Positions 13,801 through 28,800 of a DNA stretch of 64,000 nucleotides are shown piece by piece. Every line of letters starts with the position of its first letter. Position 1 is the first letter of the stretch. The translations under genes were made by a program, and so were the position numbers. The stretch is from NCBI GenBank assembly GCA_034509425.1, contig JAVTVJ010000001.1:12915501-12979500 (forward strand), in the 5' to 3' direction. The DNA comes from Eopsaltria australis (Eukaryota > Chordata > Aves > Passeriformes > Petroicidae). The notes beneath the pieces were generated by a model, which saw only the letters and a list, made by a program, of their open reading frames with translations, did no database searches and was not told the DNA's origin.

Positions 13801-16800
13801 ATAGGATTATGTAATGCATCACTGTAATGCTACTAAATCAAAGTGCTGAAGATTCAAGCCTGGGCATGAACTTCAGTGCCCCGTTGACTCCCCCATAAAA
13901 TGGCTGCATTAGGTAATCAGTCCCAGAGCACCCCTGGGCTGTGTCCCACTAAGGATCCTACCAGGCACAGCAATGGTCCACTCTTCACATTTGAAGGGCT
14001 TGCTGGGTTTGGAGGGTGTCCCAACCCCTGCCAGGTTAGCAGCAGCCACCTGGAACTGGTACACCATGTTTTCCTTCAGGTCTTGGATCTGCAGGATCAA
14101 TAAGATGGTACTTATTAACTTTGGATTAGGTCTTCAGAAGAAAGTTACAATGGCAATTGTTGAAAACATGAGTATTCTTTTAAGTGTGCCTGAAGATGGA
14201 AGCATTCTTGACATCTTAATGTGATAATTATCTTGGCTTTTCCTCTGATCAGTGATGGAGCACACATGAATGGTCTTAGCACACTCAGATTGGAGCCCCT
14301 TTTCCTATTGATACACATTTTGGTAGTCAGGGAGGAAACAGGGTATTGCTCAACAATCATCTTAGTCTGTCCCGTGGTATGGAGCAAGTTCATTAAAGCA
14401 AGAGTTGTCCTCACAGTGGGGTGAAACTCGGTCCTGGCATTGCTTTTCATTTCCAAAACAGCTCAGCAAGCTTGTAGCTAGCACTGTCTCTAAATTGGGC
14501 CAAGAACTGATCACAAAAAGCAGCTGGCACAGAGCTGGTTTCAGCACCAGCAAGCATGGTGAAATGTCCACCAAACCAGTAGGAATTCCATTTATTGTCA
14601 AGGCCTGACTTACAAAATATCAGACTATGTCAGTGAATTTAGAGACGACAGTTGGTGCCAGACTAACAAATAAGTGTACAAACAATTTTGCAGAGAAGTT
14701 TAATAGGACTAAATAAACTTACCTTCATGGAATTAAAACCCTCTGGACAGCTATCTGTACACCGAATCATAAGTCATCCCAACTTATCTTTGAGATTTGA
14801 TTTGAAAATACTGCCTGCTCCCCCAACAATAACTGGAGTTAACCTCTTACCCTGTATGCCCTCTCAGTAACAGCTTTAATGTTGGCCTCCTTCCATTTCC
14901 CAGGAACTCCATCCACCACTTCCCGGTAGTTCACGTAGTAGCCGGTAATTTCAGTCCCACCAATGGCTTCAGGTTGTTTCCATCCCAGCACCATCGAGTC
15001 ACGGACACTCTCAAGCACCACGATGTCATAAGGTGGAGATGGAGGAGCTGTTTCGACATGAACAACGTGTAAATAGGAAGCAACATCTCAGGCTGGCTTT
15101 CACTTACCGTACTCAGGTGGCTCCTACCCTGTGTTTCCTAATTAGGACAATATTTATGTGCTCAAGGGAAGTTTCTGGAGCTGGAATAAGAAATGCAGGA
15201 TAAAAGCTTCCACAAACCAAATGCAAAGTCCAAACTGCACAGGAATTAGTTTTCAGCATCCCTTGTTTTCTAAAAGCAGGCTGATACACAGCAAAAGAAT
15301 GTGTTGCAACTGCAGCTCTGATGCAAGTGATCAGGACTCAATTTACTCTGTGAAAAATGAGGAACTAAAACTAACATTGCAGGAAAAGCAAAAATATTGG
15401 AGATGCAATGATTTGTTTTCTTTTGCAGAAAGCAAACCCCTTTTGGCATGTACAATATTCATTGTAGTTCCCTTTTTTTAAAAAAATAGTCTCACATCTT
15501 TCCTCCCAATAATTGCCTTTATCTGTTTCTTTTTTTTCTTTTAAATTTATACACTGTGCAAATTTTATCATTGCACCCATCATATGATCTTACCTTAATG
15601 GAAGGCAGAGTGATCATAGGCACTGTATGACCAGAAATGGAACATGTCTGTGACTGGAACTTACATTAAAAAATGTGTGGCATAATCCTCCTTCTTAGAT
15701 TCTTTTTTAACAATACAGAAATCATTCTCTTCATCCCAACCCACTTTCTTATATTTCTTCTGTATCTAGCAGGAAAATGCTTGCCCACATCCAGTATGTA
15801 ACATACCAGTGAAAAGCCTTACTTGTGCCCCTGAAATCATACTTTGGATGGAAATCTCACATCATGTATGTTTCCTTTTGTGTGTAATGTTTTATATTGG
15901 TGTCAACTAGCCCCAGGTACCTCTACTTTGTTTTCTGTTCAGCATTTTGCACAGCCTTTTGCATCTCACTTCAGAGGCCTGGGGAGGAGTTTAGTTCCCT
16001 GGCCAGGTACTAGGACCTAAATGATATTCAAGCCCCACGTATCTTGGGCATAATAGGTGTTTAGACACTGAAAACTTAAAGAATTATTTTATTCATGTGC
16101 CTATAATTTGATAGGTTTTTCCTCCTTATTATTAGTCAGATAGAACACAACATTCATTAGCACAGTGTGTCAGAGGATAAGATGTAGCTTAGGCTAAAAT
16201 CCACAAAGGATCTTCATATATCCTAACAGAACACAGATTTCCATGCTTACCATCATAATCAGATTTTGTTTCTTTCCCACATACATAACCTAGAGAACTA
16301 GGTAACCAGCCTCCTAACAAATTACTGAAGTGATTTAAAGTATTATATTACCTTGAATATATTAATATGCAGTCAAACAAGCCATTAAATTACCATCCAT
16401 ATTGATATGTTTCACTTTCAGTAACCACTTAGTTTGTAAAGTGATCTCCAATGCCATTACATACATAATGATCTTAATGGAGAGTTGAGCACATAATTAA
16501 CGGGTTTGATAGAAGATGCATCACCGTAGAGCACGTTCACTTGTGGCACAGTAAAACAGAAGTTACAGCAGTCTGAAGTGGACCTACCAAAGCAGCTAAA
16601 TCTATTTATTTCATTAATTCTCACCTGTATCTTTCTTCTTTGCAACTTTTTCCACTGTCAAAAGATCCCCAGGTCGAGACTTACTTGCCTGCTTAGCAGC
16701 AACTTTTTGCGGTGCAGATGTGACAGCGTCCTTAACCATTTCTCTAGTGTTACTGTCTCCTGTACTCCCCAGTTTGCCACAGCTACTGGGCAGTGTCTCT

Positions 16801-19800
16801 CTATTAAATTTAGCATTGCATTTTAGCAAAGCATCTGTGTCAAAGATAGGCTGGGAGGCCTCATGCATGCCTTCCCAGCTGGTAGTGCGGTCTGTTAGTC
16901 CAGCAGCTTTACCACTCAGTTCAGGACACACACCGGGAAGCAATCCTCCCCCTATAATTGCCAGAAAACAGCAAAGACATTTGGATTTAGAACACATTAT
17001 TTTTTCTTCATTTAGACAACAGCATTATTAAAAACATGCAGGAAACAATACAGCCAAAGTGTGACAAGTCACTGGGTTTACACACAAAATGTTAAGCTTG
17101 AATTCAAGAAAATTTGAAATGCACAGAATACTTCTCAGCCTGCTCACAAATAATGTTTTTTTTAATAATGTCTAGTATTCAGAGCAGAAAAAAAGATGTA
17201 AAGTTAATAGTATTCTTACTTTGCTACAATTATTTTATTATTAGATCTTCCTGGCCACATTTCTGATTGTATCAAGATGATCTCTCAAAATTGCCCTGGG
17301 CTACAGGTCTCTGCTCTAAGGCTGAGAGGTATGCAGCTTCAATACAAATGAGAGTGAGGGTGTTGCAGACATACAATTTATTCTAGTCCAATAATCTCAT
17401 TAATCTTTATGGATTAGTTCAGGCAGTGGCAAACAGAAACAATCCATCAGTGATGGGAGAACACACAGGGTTATAGAATGTTTACAAAAGACCCATTGCA
17501 CTATTAGGTTTAGTCGTGGAAACAAATTTCTTAGGAATTGACTGTATCTAGGATGGTGTGCATTAGAGGTGGTATACCAGATTACAGAGTCAGAATGACA
17601 TTCCCATTTTCCAGGATATCTAATAAATGAACTTGGCAGTGCTCTCATACAGTGGTTCACAAGAAACACCTGAAGAAAACTGGATGGTGAAGGTGAACAG
17701 TCTACAAGAGTGCAGTGATTGTGAAACTCTGACTATGAGACTATAGGATCTATGGATAAATTATAATTTGTGGACAACATTGTGAAACAAAAAAATTAAT
17801 TAGTTACAAATAATTGCTGAGAACTTATTTACTTAATTACCATTTAAAGGGGCAATGGAAAATAGCTTACCAATGGCTGCTTTCACCTCTATAGGCTCTG
17901 ATTCCTGTGAAAATTCACTGAGCCCCGCTGCATTAACAGCTCTGACTCTGAAAATATACTTCTCACCAGTGCTGAGCCCATGGCAAACGAATCTAAAACA
18001 AACCAGTCAAGGAATACTTAGAAAGTATTATAAAGAAAATAAAAATTTTAAGGGGGAACAGAAAGAATTTCTTCCATAAAATTTATTCTAGTTTCTAGTT
18101 TCTAAAAACCAAGGACAAACCGTGACCCCAGTCAATTATATGAAGGTCAAAGAATGCAGAAGGTATCTGGGCACCTCATTCACACAACAAAGACTGTGTC
18201 TAAACTCATCTCTTTTAAGACATACTATTTCAACACTCCTTGAGACTACTCAAGTTTCTGTATTACCACAGGGTCTACCTTACTTCTGCCAATATATAAA
18301 ATCCATACTTCCTAATAGAAAAATGTGAAAATCTGCACAGGTAAGGTCTGTATTTGCTTCTTGTGGGGTATTTTCATTACATAAGTAAAAGACACAAGTA
18401 ACACAGGTTCCTATACATCTCTTCACATAGAAACCTATGCTGTGTACTTATATCACAATATATAGTAACTGAGAACAATACTTTTATTTCTACAGTGATT
18501 AAAGGCCGCATTTCATAATTCAAAACAAGCAAAGACCATGAAACTTCACCAATACTCAATACAACTACAGTATAACTCACAGAAATATATATGAAAGGAT
18601 GTAGTACTGGCACATATAAATATAAATATAAATGCAATATAAATGCACTAAAGAATACATAAAGGAAATTGTTGTGCCTGTGTTCAACCAAGTGAAGTTT
18701 TAGGTACTTCTGATATACTAAGCATTTACAATGCCCTTCTAAACAACAAAGCTGGTCCAGGAGTATTTAGCAGAGTCTTACTGATTGTAATAAGGGTTGT
18801 CATGGATAGCAAGTACAAACAAGCAGAATCAGTCGTAACAAGCAGGGACTACTTCTGTATTGACATCAATGCACTTGAGGAAAAAGTTCTGCACTTATTC
18901 CTTCAGACTCTGAAGATTACATACTTTTTCAAACAAAACTAAATCTGATTTATCTCAAAAAGTTTTAAATTTTGATCCTTTTTTCTGACTGGAGACCAAG
19001 TTTCATATCAGTAAGCAATGTGAGTTTGTTCCCGATATTTAAGTGTTCATTAATTTCTTGATGATTACAAGTGAAAGAGCAGTCAGAAAGTAATATTTTA
19101 GTGGGATATAGTCCACATGTCCTCCTGACAGTCTAGATACACAGTCCAGAAATGTTTAGAGCAGTCTTCCAAAACAAAGCACTTTGCTTCCAAACATTAT
19201 GCGGTTCAGTTTTCCACATTTGTAACTTCAGTCATTCCTCAATGTCCTGTTTTTCATCAAACTGATAGGCTATACAATAGCTAGAAGTAGCAAGCTGCTT
19301 CTCTTTTCTTCATTGGCAATGTCCATGTTTCTTTCCCCCTGACTAATTGTTTCTAATATAAGGTTGATTATAATTTCTCTTTGGACAACACTCACAGTTT
19401 GAAATATGTTTTTATAACTTCTTATGAACTTCACATGCAAGAGGGATTCCAGCCTGCTGGCTACCACAGAGAGATTAACTCTACTTCAACTAATGGCTGG
19501 AAAGCACATATCCAGTAAATCAGAAATTGGTGACCATAATTTCCATGGTTTAAGATTAGTTACCTTGTGCCTTTCACTGGATTGTTGTTGCATGGCTCCC
19601 AACGGCCAGATCCTTCCACACTTGACTCAATGTAGTAACCAACCAGCTCCTTGGCATCTGGGGGCTCTGTCCAAGTGACAACAACTGAAGTATCTGTATT
19701 CCTTGTTGGCATAATACGGCCAGGAGCTTTGGGAATATCTGTGAGACAGAAGAAACAAATTAGTGGCCTTAAAACATACAAATAAAATAAGCATGAAATT

Positions 19801-22800
19801 CTATTCTTGATTATACTAGCATGACTAGTAGAGATTTAACCTTCAAAAAACTTCTCTGATTTAAATTAAATAATCTGTCAGAACAGAACAGGGTCTCTAC
19901 ACTCAAGCCTTTGATGGTGAGGTTCCTCACTTCTCTATTGCCTAGGATTCAGTGTATTTCCATAATATTATGTTTAGTTTCTCCCCTTGTGCTGAATACC
20001 TGCACCAGAGATGTGATTTGGAGCTTTCTAAAAGGGAAAATGCGCTAGGTGCATATTGAAGATTTTGTGCAGCCCACAGGATAAGCCAAAAAACCAAGGC
20101 TCCTGTTAAGTAGCAAAGTGTGTCTACAGTGTTTTTCAAGAAGAGGTGTTTTACTCTTCTTAAAAAATGTATTTCATGTGCATCCAAGTGCTCTGAGAAG
20201 TCAATATGAAGTGAACAGAGATCGTTTGGGAATTGGATTGAATTCTGCACTGCTGTTTGGAAACAAATTGGTAATGTAGGTGTAGCTACTGATGACTTAC
20301 TGTATTGAACATCTTGGCTTCTCTTCCAGTGAAAATAGTCTCTGCTTTCATGTAAGTATTAAATTCTTCACTTTTGTTTAATTTGGCAAACAAAGAAGGT
20401 TAGACTCTGCTGATGTCTGGGCTTATTTTCAATAAAGACTCTAAGTAAAACAAAACATTTTTGTGCTTCCTTGAGTTTTCATTTTCTTTTGCTATTTGCA
20501 GTCTTTGCAGTTCTTGGCATCGTTATTTGCAGCTTAATTTCCGTGGTTTTCATCTGTCGTTTGACATCTGTCTGTGCATTAAGGGTTGAACAACCCAAAC
20601 AAAAATTATTTTAGCTAAAGGGAATAAATCGCTGACTGCTTTTCATACTTGAATTATTTTCTGGGCAGCTACCTGCCTGCAGACAAAACAATTACATCAC
20701 AAAGTGAAAAGTTACCACGGAGGTAATTTAATACACGCGACCACACGCTTACCGAGTTTGTCATCCACGACAGTGGCTTCGGTTGCTTCTGAGGGTTCAC
20801 CAATCCCAGCTGAATTGCAACAGCGAACTCGGAAGCAGTAAGATTTGCCTTCAGACAAATCAAAAACTGCAAAGCGAGGGGACTTCACAGGGATTTCGGT
20901 GTTCACCCTTTGCCAGTCCTCTGTGCCAGCAACGCACTGCAGTCAAACCCAGAAACCACGTTTAGAACAGAAGTGTCTGAAGGCTGAGTGTCTCACACAA
21001 CAAGGCTTTCTCCCTGGACCACCGAATCCATGTCTGCTGTGGAGAACAGGGAGACACATCCCTTCTTTGGGCCTTTCCACCCATGAGCATACTTCAAAGC
21101 TTCTGAATCTGCCAGATGCTCACTTACTCCAGAAAACATACGTAAAAGTTTACTGGTTTTAATATACCAAAGCTAAACCCTCTCCACTGCAAGGAAGTGA
21201 TGTTATTAACTGCTCCCAGTCTGAACCACTTTCAAAACAAGTTCTGCAGATATTAAGCATTATGCTAAGAGCAAAACCCTAACATTACCTCTTTGCTTCT
21301 AGATGCTTTTGTGGTACTCTTAGTGTTTTTGGGGTAGCTTTCAGAATTAATCATGACTTGACCTTCATTTTCCAGGAAAAAAAAAAATAACATATGCAAT
21401 TAATTTGTGAATTGTTTTTACTTCTGTGGCTAGAAATTCTACATACCATGATCACTTATACCACTAATACTAGTGACTAATTTTTTTGCTTTGATTTACA
21501 TTAAGCATCATTTCAAGTAATGGTTCTGGTTTCTGAGGGATTCAAATTCTCATCTGACTGTGACAGTAGTGGTAAATACTCAGCACGCAATCGGTTATTA
21601 GAAAGCTTTCTTATATGGAAACTCAAAATTCATATATTCATCCTCTCTATGGCTGTTGCTAAGTGAAACTCACTTATTTAGACCAGATTTTGTATGAGAG
21701 ATGGAAAATACATAATGGGAAGATATTTAAGCCTCCCTTGATGACACCTCTAGACTGATAGGAAAAAGCATTGATAAAGAAGTTTATGAGCCAAGAGATG
21801 CAAGTAGAAAGGGTGACGGTGTGAACAATTTTCTAGGCTAGCAGCCATGAAAAAACACCTCAGGAAAGAAGAACACTGAAATCAAAACTGATTCTGTTCT
21901 AGGAGATCAGAAAAGAAATTTTGTGATCTTTGTTGAGTTGGTGGAGAAAATGGAAAGCTAATGTAGAGGATAAACATGAAAAGGCATCTGGAATAGAAAG
22001 TGCTGATGTCAAGAAACTCCTGCAAAATGCTTCCATCCAAAATGTTAACAATCTGTCCTGCCAGACAAGCTTCATTTATACAAATTATATATATGTATAT
22101 ATATATATAAAATATATATAGATGAGATGCATATACATAAAAATAAACATGTATCATATCTATATAAAAGAGATACATACATATATATATATATATATAA
22201 GCATGTGACTTTACTCTGTGCTTTCACATTATAGAAGGAGTTTTGTTCTGTCTACTCCAGGTAGGTCAATGACACAATTCAAGAAGAATATTACTGGGTG
22301 TGACACATTCTTCATCTACTTTCCTATTTCCCATCTTTCTTTTATTCCTAGTTTATCTTATTCTACAGCATGACAGTTATATTGATGAACTTCTAATCCT
22401 TGACCTAATTTGAAAGCATCAGACAGAAGTGAAAGTTAACCAGAGGTCCAGAAGAGATGACAAAACAAACGTAAAATATTGCCACAGCATGATTCTGATT
22501 ATGTCCAATTTTACCTTTTCCACAAAGTACATGATACCCTCATGGCCCCGCTGTCCAGGAGGTTTCCAGCTAAGCACAACATAGTTCTTGGTGGCCTCAA
22601 TAACTTGGAGGTCTGTGGGGGGACCAGGAACAACACCCTCTGAAGGACAGGGAAGAAGGACAGGAAAGGGAAGTCAGATTTAATTCTTTCTTTTTTGGAT
22701 CAGAATTAGCATAATAATTAAAAAGTAGAAGTATCAATATACCTCAACACCTAATGTAGAGTTAAAAGTCTTCTAACTACTGGGTTTAAATTTCCTTCTT

Positions 22801-25800
22801 TTAATTCTAAGCATGATTTTGCTAGGTCCTAAATAATGAAACCTCACTTCAACAACCAAGTTGTTGAGTTATTCAAGGTCAAGTGACTCTCAGAGCAACA
22901 AACTTTGGGTGTGGGCCAAAGTCCACTGAACTCACTCAGAGTTTTCCTAATTACTCAGCCAGCTTCACATTAGACATTTGTAGGCAAAAGGGCTGTGTTT
23001 ACCTGCAGGTTCTTCCTCAGTCACAATAATCTGTCCAGTCCAAGGAGCAGAAGGGTGACCTGAAACAAATGTCAGAGATAACAGGGAAGTAGAAGACCAG
23101 GAAATTTTCAAACAATGAGAAGACTGACTCTTTCGTGGTTCAAAACTAACAATTGCAAGATCCCCATGAGCTCCAGTTTGGTTAATGCTGCGTCTGTTGC
23201 TCATGTAGCTAGTTACCCAAACTAGTCATAGGCTTACCAGCTTGAATATTGAGAGCAGCTCAGCATTTAACATAGCTAGAAAATTTAATCCACTGAAACA
23301 TCTATTCCTTCCTGAAATGTCACTGAAGTCTCCTAGGTGACAAGCAGAGGTATTTGGTTCATTCAGTTCATCATTTTCAGAGAATTAGTTTCAGCTTTAT
23401 TTTCCATCCTCTATTCCTTTAGCTTAATAGCTCACTTATTAAAGGAACAGCCAAATTCCTGCAGGCTGCATCTTGTCTCTTTTTAACCACTTTCCCTCAC
23501 ATTTCCAGCTTTTAAATCATGGGTCACAGTCACAAACGGTAACAGCTCAGCCTGACTCAGCATGTCCACTTGATAAATTTGGGTGGCTTTCTGAGCAACC
23601 AATATGTTATCACACTATTGCAGTTATGCAGTCTGCTTTCAACCAGGTCAGGGCACTTTCAGAGACAATTTTTGCAAATGCTGTTTTCTGCCTCCACATT
23701 GTTCACCTTACATTGTCTGATGCATTTTGGAGATGAAAGAAGAGAGGGAGCATGTGGGGAGAAAAGATCATGAGGGATGAGAGGAGGAGATATAATAGGA
23801 ATAGCCCACCAAACCCAGACTGTGACAGCTTCCATGGTGCCCATTGAGAAGAACAGCCCTCTGCTCTTGCCAGACTTAGGGTTTCACATGTTTGACTGAG
23901 TGCAGTGTTTCTTGACAGTGCCAAATCTCCTTCCTCTGGCCTTTTGTTTTATCTTGAATGGGAACCTAGGTCATCTGGCTGCAGCACTCTACTCAGTAGC
24001 TCACACAAGCTGGGACCATGGGAACACCGCAGCTTTGCGTACAATACCCCTTCACATCAGACCATTTTAAATTGTAAAACTTTGGAAACATGAGGAAATA
24101 GATTTTGAGGAGGAGTAGAAATTGATTTTAGGCATATGATTATGCCATATGAGTAGAGAGGTGGGTTTGGAAGCAAAATGTCTGAGACATTGTGAGGCCA
24201 CAGGAGAAATAACCTTGACTTGCTAAGTGCTAACCTTAAAGCAGAGAGTCTGGGATCTGTTGGGCTGTCCTGGTGTTGTTCTGATGTTATTGCAAGACTT
24301 GGATTGTCACATGACCACAGAATTAGCCACCCTCATCTGTGGCTTAGACAGAGACTATTCACAGGATCTGTTCAGCTATTTTGTTGGCTGAACAAAAGCA
24401 AGCCTCTCTAGGCAATTAAACTCTCCTGTGCCTTTTTCCCCCCTTCCTGCAAATTTGGAGCATAACATCACAGTCAGCCAAAGCCATTTCAGCAGATAGA
24501 ACACTTAGTGCAAAGTGCACTGAGATGATTTCTTCTTGGCAAAGCTGTCGCCAAAGAATATTTTGGCTTTGCATTGCTCCCTCTAGTGGGATTTTGAAGG
24601 TTTATGAGTTGATAGTAATTTTTTTTTTTTAAATGAGTTGATAGTTCTTAAACCTTTCATGCAACCTGTAAAAAGCACATCTTACTTCTAAGCCTGGCTC
24701 TGTCTGCAGGATCCAGAGCAGCCACAGGCTCTGACACCCGGGACGGCAGGCTGACACCGGCTTTGTTCACAGCTCGGACTCGGAAAATGTAGGAGCGGCC
24801 TTCAATCAGACCAGTGACAGGAAAACGAGCAAACTTCACGGGATTCTCATTGCACTGGGTCCAGTGGGAGGTGCCAACCTCACACCTGAAAAATACAAAC
24901 AGCAAGAGCAGTGCTGAGAAGGGAAAAACCTGAACTCAGGGTACCCACACGCCTTTGCAGCTTCACCATCTGTCTGTGTTCGTTGGCTGGTCCGTAGCAG
25001 TTTCCTCAGCAGAATTGTATACTGGTGACATCAAAGCAGCTGCACTAAGGCGTCAGGCTGAAGTACCAGCTGGGCATGCACTAAATCCCTCACAGCTGCA
25101 CCCCTTCTTTCCTGAGCTGAAAAAGGGATAAGAGCACACTCACTTCACTGTTTAAGCCCTCCAAAGTATGCTTAGGGAGTGTCAGCATCAGCATACTTGA
25201 AGGGACAGGAAATATGCATCCCTTGCAGTTGCCAGAAGGACGCTGCTTCATCTTTCCTGCACAAGGCTGCACTGTACATCCCACAAGGTGCTGGGGTTCA
25301 TGGGGTGCAGAGACCCCCATTGTGACCTCTGGGACCAGCCCAGCATGGAGAAGGCAGTGAATGGGGTTAAAGTTGGCCACTCAGGCCCTGCTTCAGAGAA
25401 CCAGAGCACTGGGGCTGCCACAGGAGTCTGTGGTGTGCTGGCTGCAGACTCTGCAATGACAGGACCCAGCATGGTGGTGCTGCTGGTCCCTCAACAGTGT
25501 AGCCTCAGACATATCAGGAGGCTGGTTTCTGGCAGAAGAAGATATGACAAGTAGCTGCTTTAACTCAGGGAGGTAGAAGTCTGTGATGATGGCTTCCCTA
25601 GATCCAGCAACATGGTCAACAGGAAAGTGACCTTACAGCTTGGAAAAGAGTTTTTATTGCAGGTGAGATACCTGCCAAAGAGAATGTTACAGTTCCTACC
25701 CAGAATTCTTGGAACAGGCAAGAACCTCTTGCGAGTTGTTACCATCCCACTCAGGGTGGTTTTGTGGTTCTTGTGCTGCTTGGGATGAGGGATGCCCAAG

Positions 25801-28800
25801 CTTTGCCTCTACCGTTAGCACAGACCAGTTCTGCTGGTTCAAGTCACCTCCTCAAGGCAGTTTGGGGATACCCTGACTGAATATTTGGGTCCCTCTGGTG
25901 GGATCCAGCACTCAAGAGCAGTAACACAGCTTTGAATGCAGCAAATGCAGAATAGAGGAAGTGAACACAAGAGAAAAAGCAAAATGCCATTTCTCTTGCA
26001 GTTACTCTCAGTGCTAACATCCCTCAATAGCCTAGTTTTAAAATGAGATATTGTTCAGAGTCCAGTCCTGTCTTTTGTTTAGGATTTTTCAATGAATGTT
26101 AAAGAGCCTTGGCTTTGATCTAGCAGAGTGTAGTTACAGCAGTGACTGACACTTGAAAGTTATCAAGACAATAAAGTTATATTTGAATGTTAGACTTATT
26201 TCACAAAGCAATACCCTCTTTTTACAGATATATAGTTTATGTATATCCAAAGGCATAATATAATGGCATGTTTCATATAGATATAGATTAGATAGAGATA
26301 TAGATGATAGATGATAGATGATAGATGATAGAGATATAGATAGATACATATATAGATATAGATATAGATATAGATCATATAGATGATATAGATACAGAAT
26401 GTTTGGGTGCTTTTTACATGCATTTGAATAAGCCCAGAGGAGCCTCATATTACTAATGATGTATTCTATTACTGAAATTTAAACAAATACTACCAGCACT
26501 GAAAATCACTGCAAGTCTCAAAATACTGACCTAATTTCTTAACTCACAGGCATCTAAGATCCTGCCAGTGTGTGTGTAACACATGGAGGTTTCATATTTT
26601 TAATAATTATTTCCATGAAGCTTGTGAATCTAAGAGCTTGAATAACAACAGCATATGGGAAAGAAATCCAAGTCCCTTTGAGATAATATTTTGCTTTCTG
26701 GGACATAGTAACTATTAGAAGAAAGGCAAGAGAACCCTGATATTGAAGGAGCCACAGCTGCCTGATGCAGAATAACTAGCAAACACTACAAAATCCTGAG
26801 GCCTTTCAAGCCTCAGAGAAAGCAGTGAGGGCTGAGTTGTGCAGATCTCGCAGAATGCTTTCTATGCAATTAAATGAAGCAAGATGTGATTATTTCCATG
26901 AAAGTTAGATCAGGCCCAGCCAATCCAAAACAAACAAAAAAAAATCAATTTTCTTCTGGACAGCAACAGGAATGAAAATAATAAACAACTATTTTATCTT
27001 ATGTTTTTCAATGTGCTTTTAGTTTTTTGAGCTAGAATGAGCAGCAATATGAATTCTCCAGTCCAGCAGGCTCACTGACCTGTCAATGAAATACCCAAGG
27101 ATGGGGTTTCCTCCATCAACAGCAGGTTGCTTCCAGGAGACAATGACATAATCTTTGTTGGCATCCAAGCACTGCACATCCAGTGGTGCACCAGGGGCTC
27201 CAGGGATTTCAGCATCAGCATCTATGAGGATGGAGAAATACGTTTGCAAATGTGAACCACAGTTCTTTCACAATTATTAATCTTTAAGGACCAAATTGTG
27301 TTTCTACTGGCTTCAAAAAAGTATTTGCTTTTATATTGCCGGTGTTTTTCTAGCTTTTGGCTTTTCTTTGAAACATTTACAAATGTTTAATCTGTCACTG
27401 TAAATGTAAATGTAATACTGTAAATGTAATTCACCTTTATATTTTAAATAGAATTTCTACCATGCATTCTGGTTAAGGAGCTGTGAGAGACACTGTTGAA
27501 CTAAAATCTTGGCAGCCAGGCAATAGTTGAATCAAAAATATTCACCCACTGGATATAACAATATTGAATTAAATATCTTATCTCCACTTCGTAGTCCTTC
27601 AGTGTTTGATTTTGGTTGGCTGTGAACTGCAAAGGTATCAAAACCTTTTGAAGTTTATCATACATACATTATCACTGTGGAATATAAGTGAGGATGAGCT
27701 TCCTGAGGATGAGCACATTGTTCCTTTCAAGTGTTTACCACAAATCTGGAACTGCTGGTGTCAAAGGGCCTTGACTCCTGCATCAGCTCGTAGACATGTC
27801 TTATCTAAAACTTTGAAAAATAGAGCACAGTGCTGGGCACTGGGGAATTTTACTGTTTACACAGAGTCTGATTTGTGAGATGGTGCAATTTTCACGTACA
27901 GAAAAATAACCTTTGTAGGAAGATTCTGTGAAAGATTTTCAAATAAGACATCCTGTTTCTCTGCAGAATAGCATCAATTTGTAAAATTGTGTGCTACTTC
28001 AAAAGAAGTCCTGACTAAGATGTATAAACCTGAATAAAAATTTTTGCTAATAAATACTATTCATACATTCCATATGAACCCCAGAGTTCTCAAAAAGGTT
28101 TAATGTTTCAAGGCATTACAGGTTTTTGTTTTGAAATATACAGTAATCCCTATTTTTCATGATTTTGACTTTCAGGGAAAAAAAAGCCTTGTTAGAGTAC
28201 TTAATATGCTTCATTAAGTAAAATAGTAGTCTTCCTAAAAAAAATCCCAGCCACACTTTTCAGAGTCTTCTCTTACAGGCAGAGTAGCATCACACGGAGC
28301 TCTTGAAGCTGTGCCAAAGTTGCTGAGTCCAGGTTCTAATTGCAGGTAACTTGATGCATTTTTAAAAACAGTAACATACAGAGCAAACCATCCAGTTAAC
28401 ATCACAAGACACTAAGAGCACTAATAGTAATAACAATATGTCTTCAGTGATCTCTTTATCGAAGGTTTTAATTGCCCATATTTACCAGTTGACAGAACAT
28501 GAGACAACAGTTTCTTTCCAAGACAGACTGGGAAACAGCTGTGAGAGCTAGCATTGCTGATCAGCCTCTAGGAGGCTAGGATTTCATCCCTGATGGCTTG
28601 CTGACAAATGATGACCTGTAGCAATGGCAGAGGAGTCACACATGCTCCCGAAGCCCATCTGAATGTGCAACATTATGAGCCTCCCTTCCATTGATACACA
28701 GTGATTTCTCTGTGTGACACACAAAGACAACTGCTCCAGCTAAAACAGCAGAGCTGCCATTTAAAGAAAATTCGGCTACAGTTTAGGAGGAGTGATGAGG

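Larger units (their letters stand above)
12324..14850 (-). other. Introns 19-21 of MYOM1
   Basis: The non-exonic stretches 12324-13060, 13246-13961 and 14089-14850 are unique intron sequence of about 700-760 nt each. I see no repeat, RNA gene or other signal in them. Confidence 0.6.
17993..22514 (-). other. Introns 14-16 of MYOM1
   Basis: The stretches 17993-19563, 19739-20752 and 20937-22514 are AT-rich unique introns. A short ATAAAT-rich patch is at about 18614-18650 and a larger TA/CATA-rich simple repeat at 22085-22199. Nothing else is recognisable. Confidence 0.55.

Noticed and set aside
25248..25554. Overlapping open frames in a GC-richer patch of intron 11
   Set aside because: Open on both strands with no domain; low stop density explains them.
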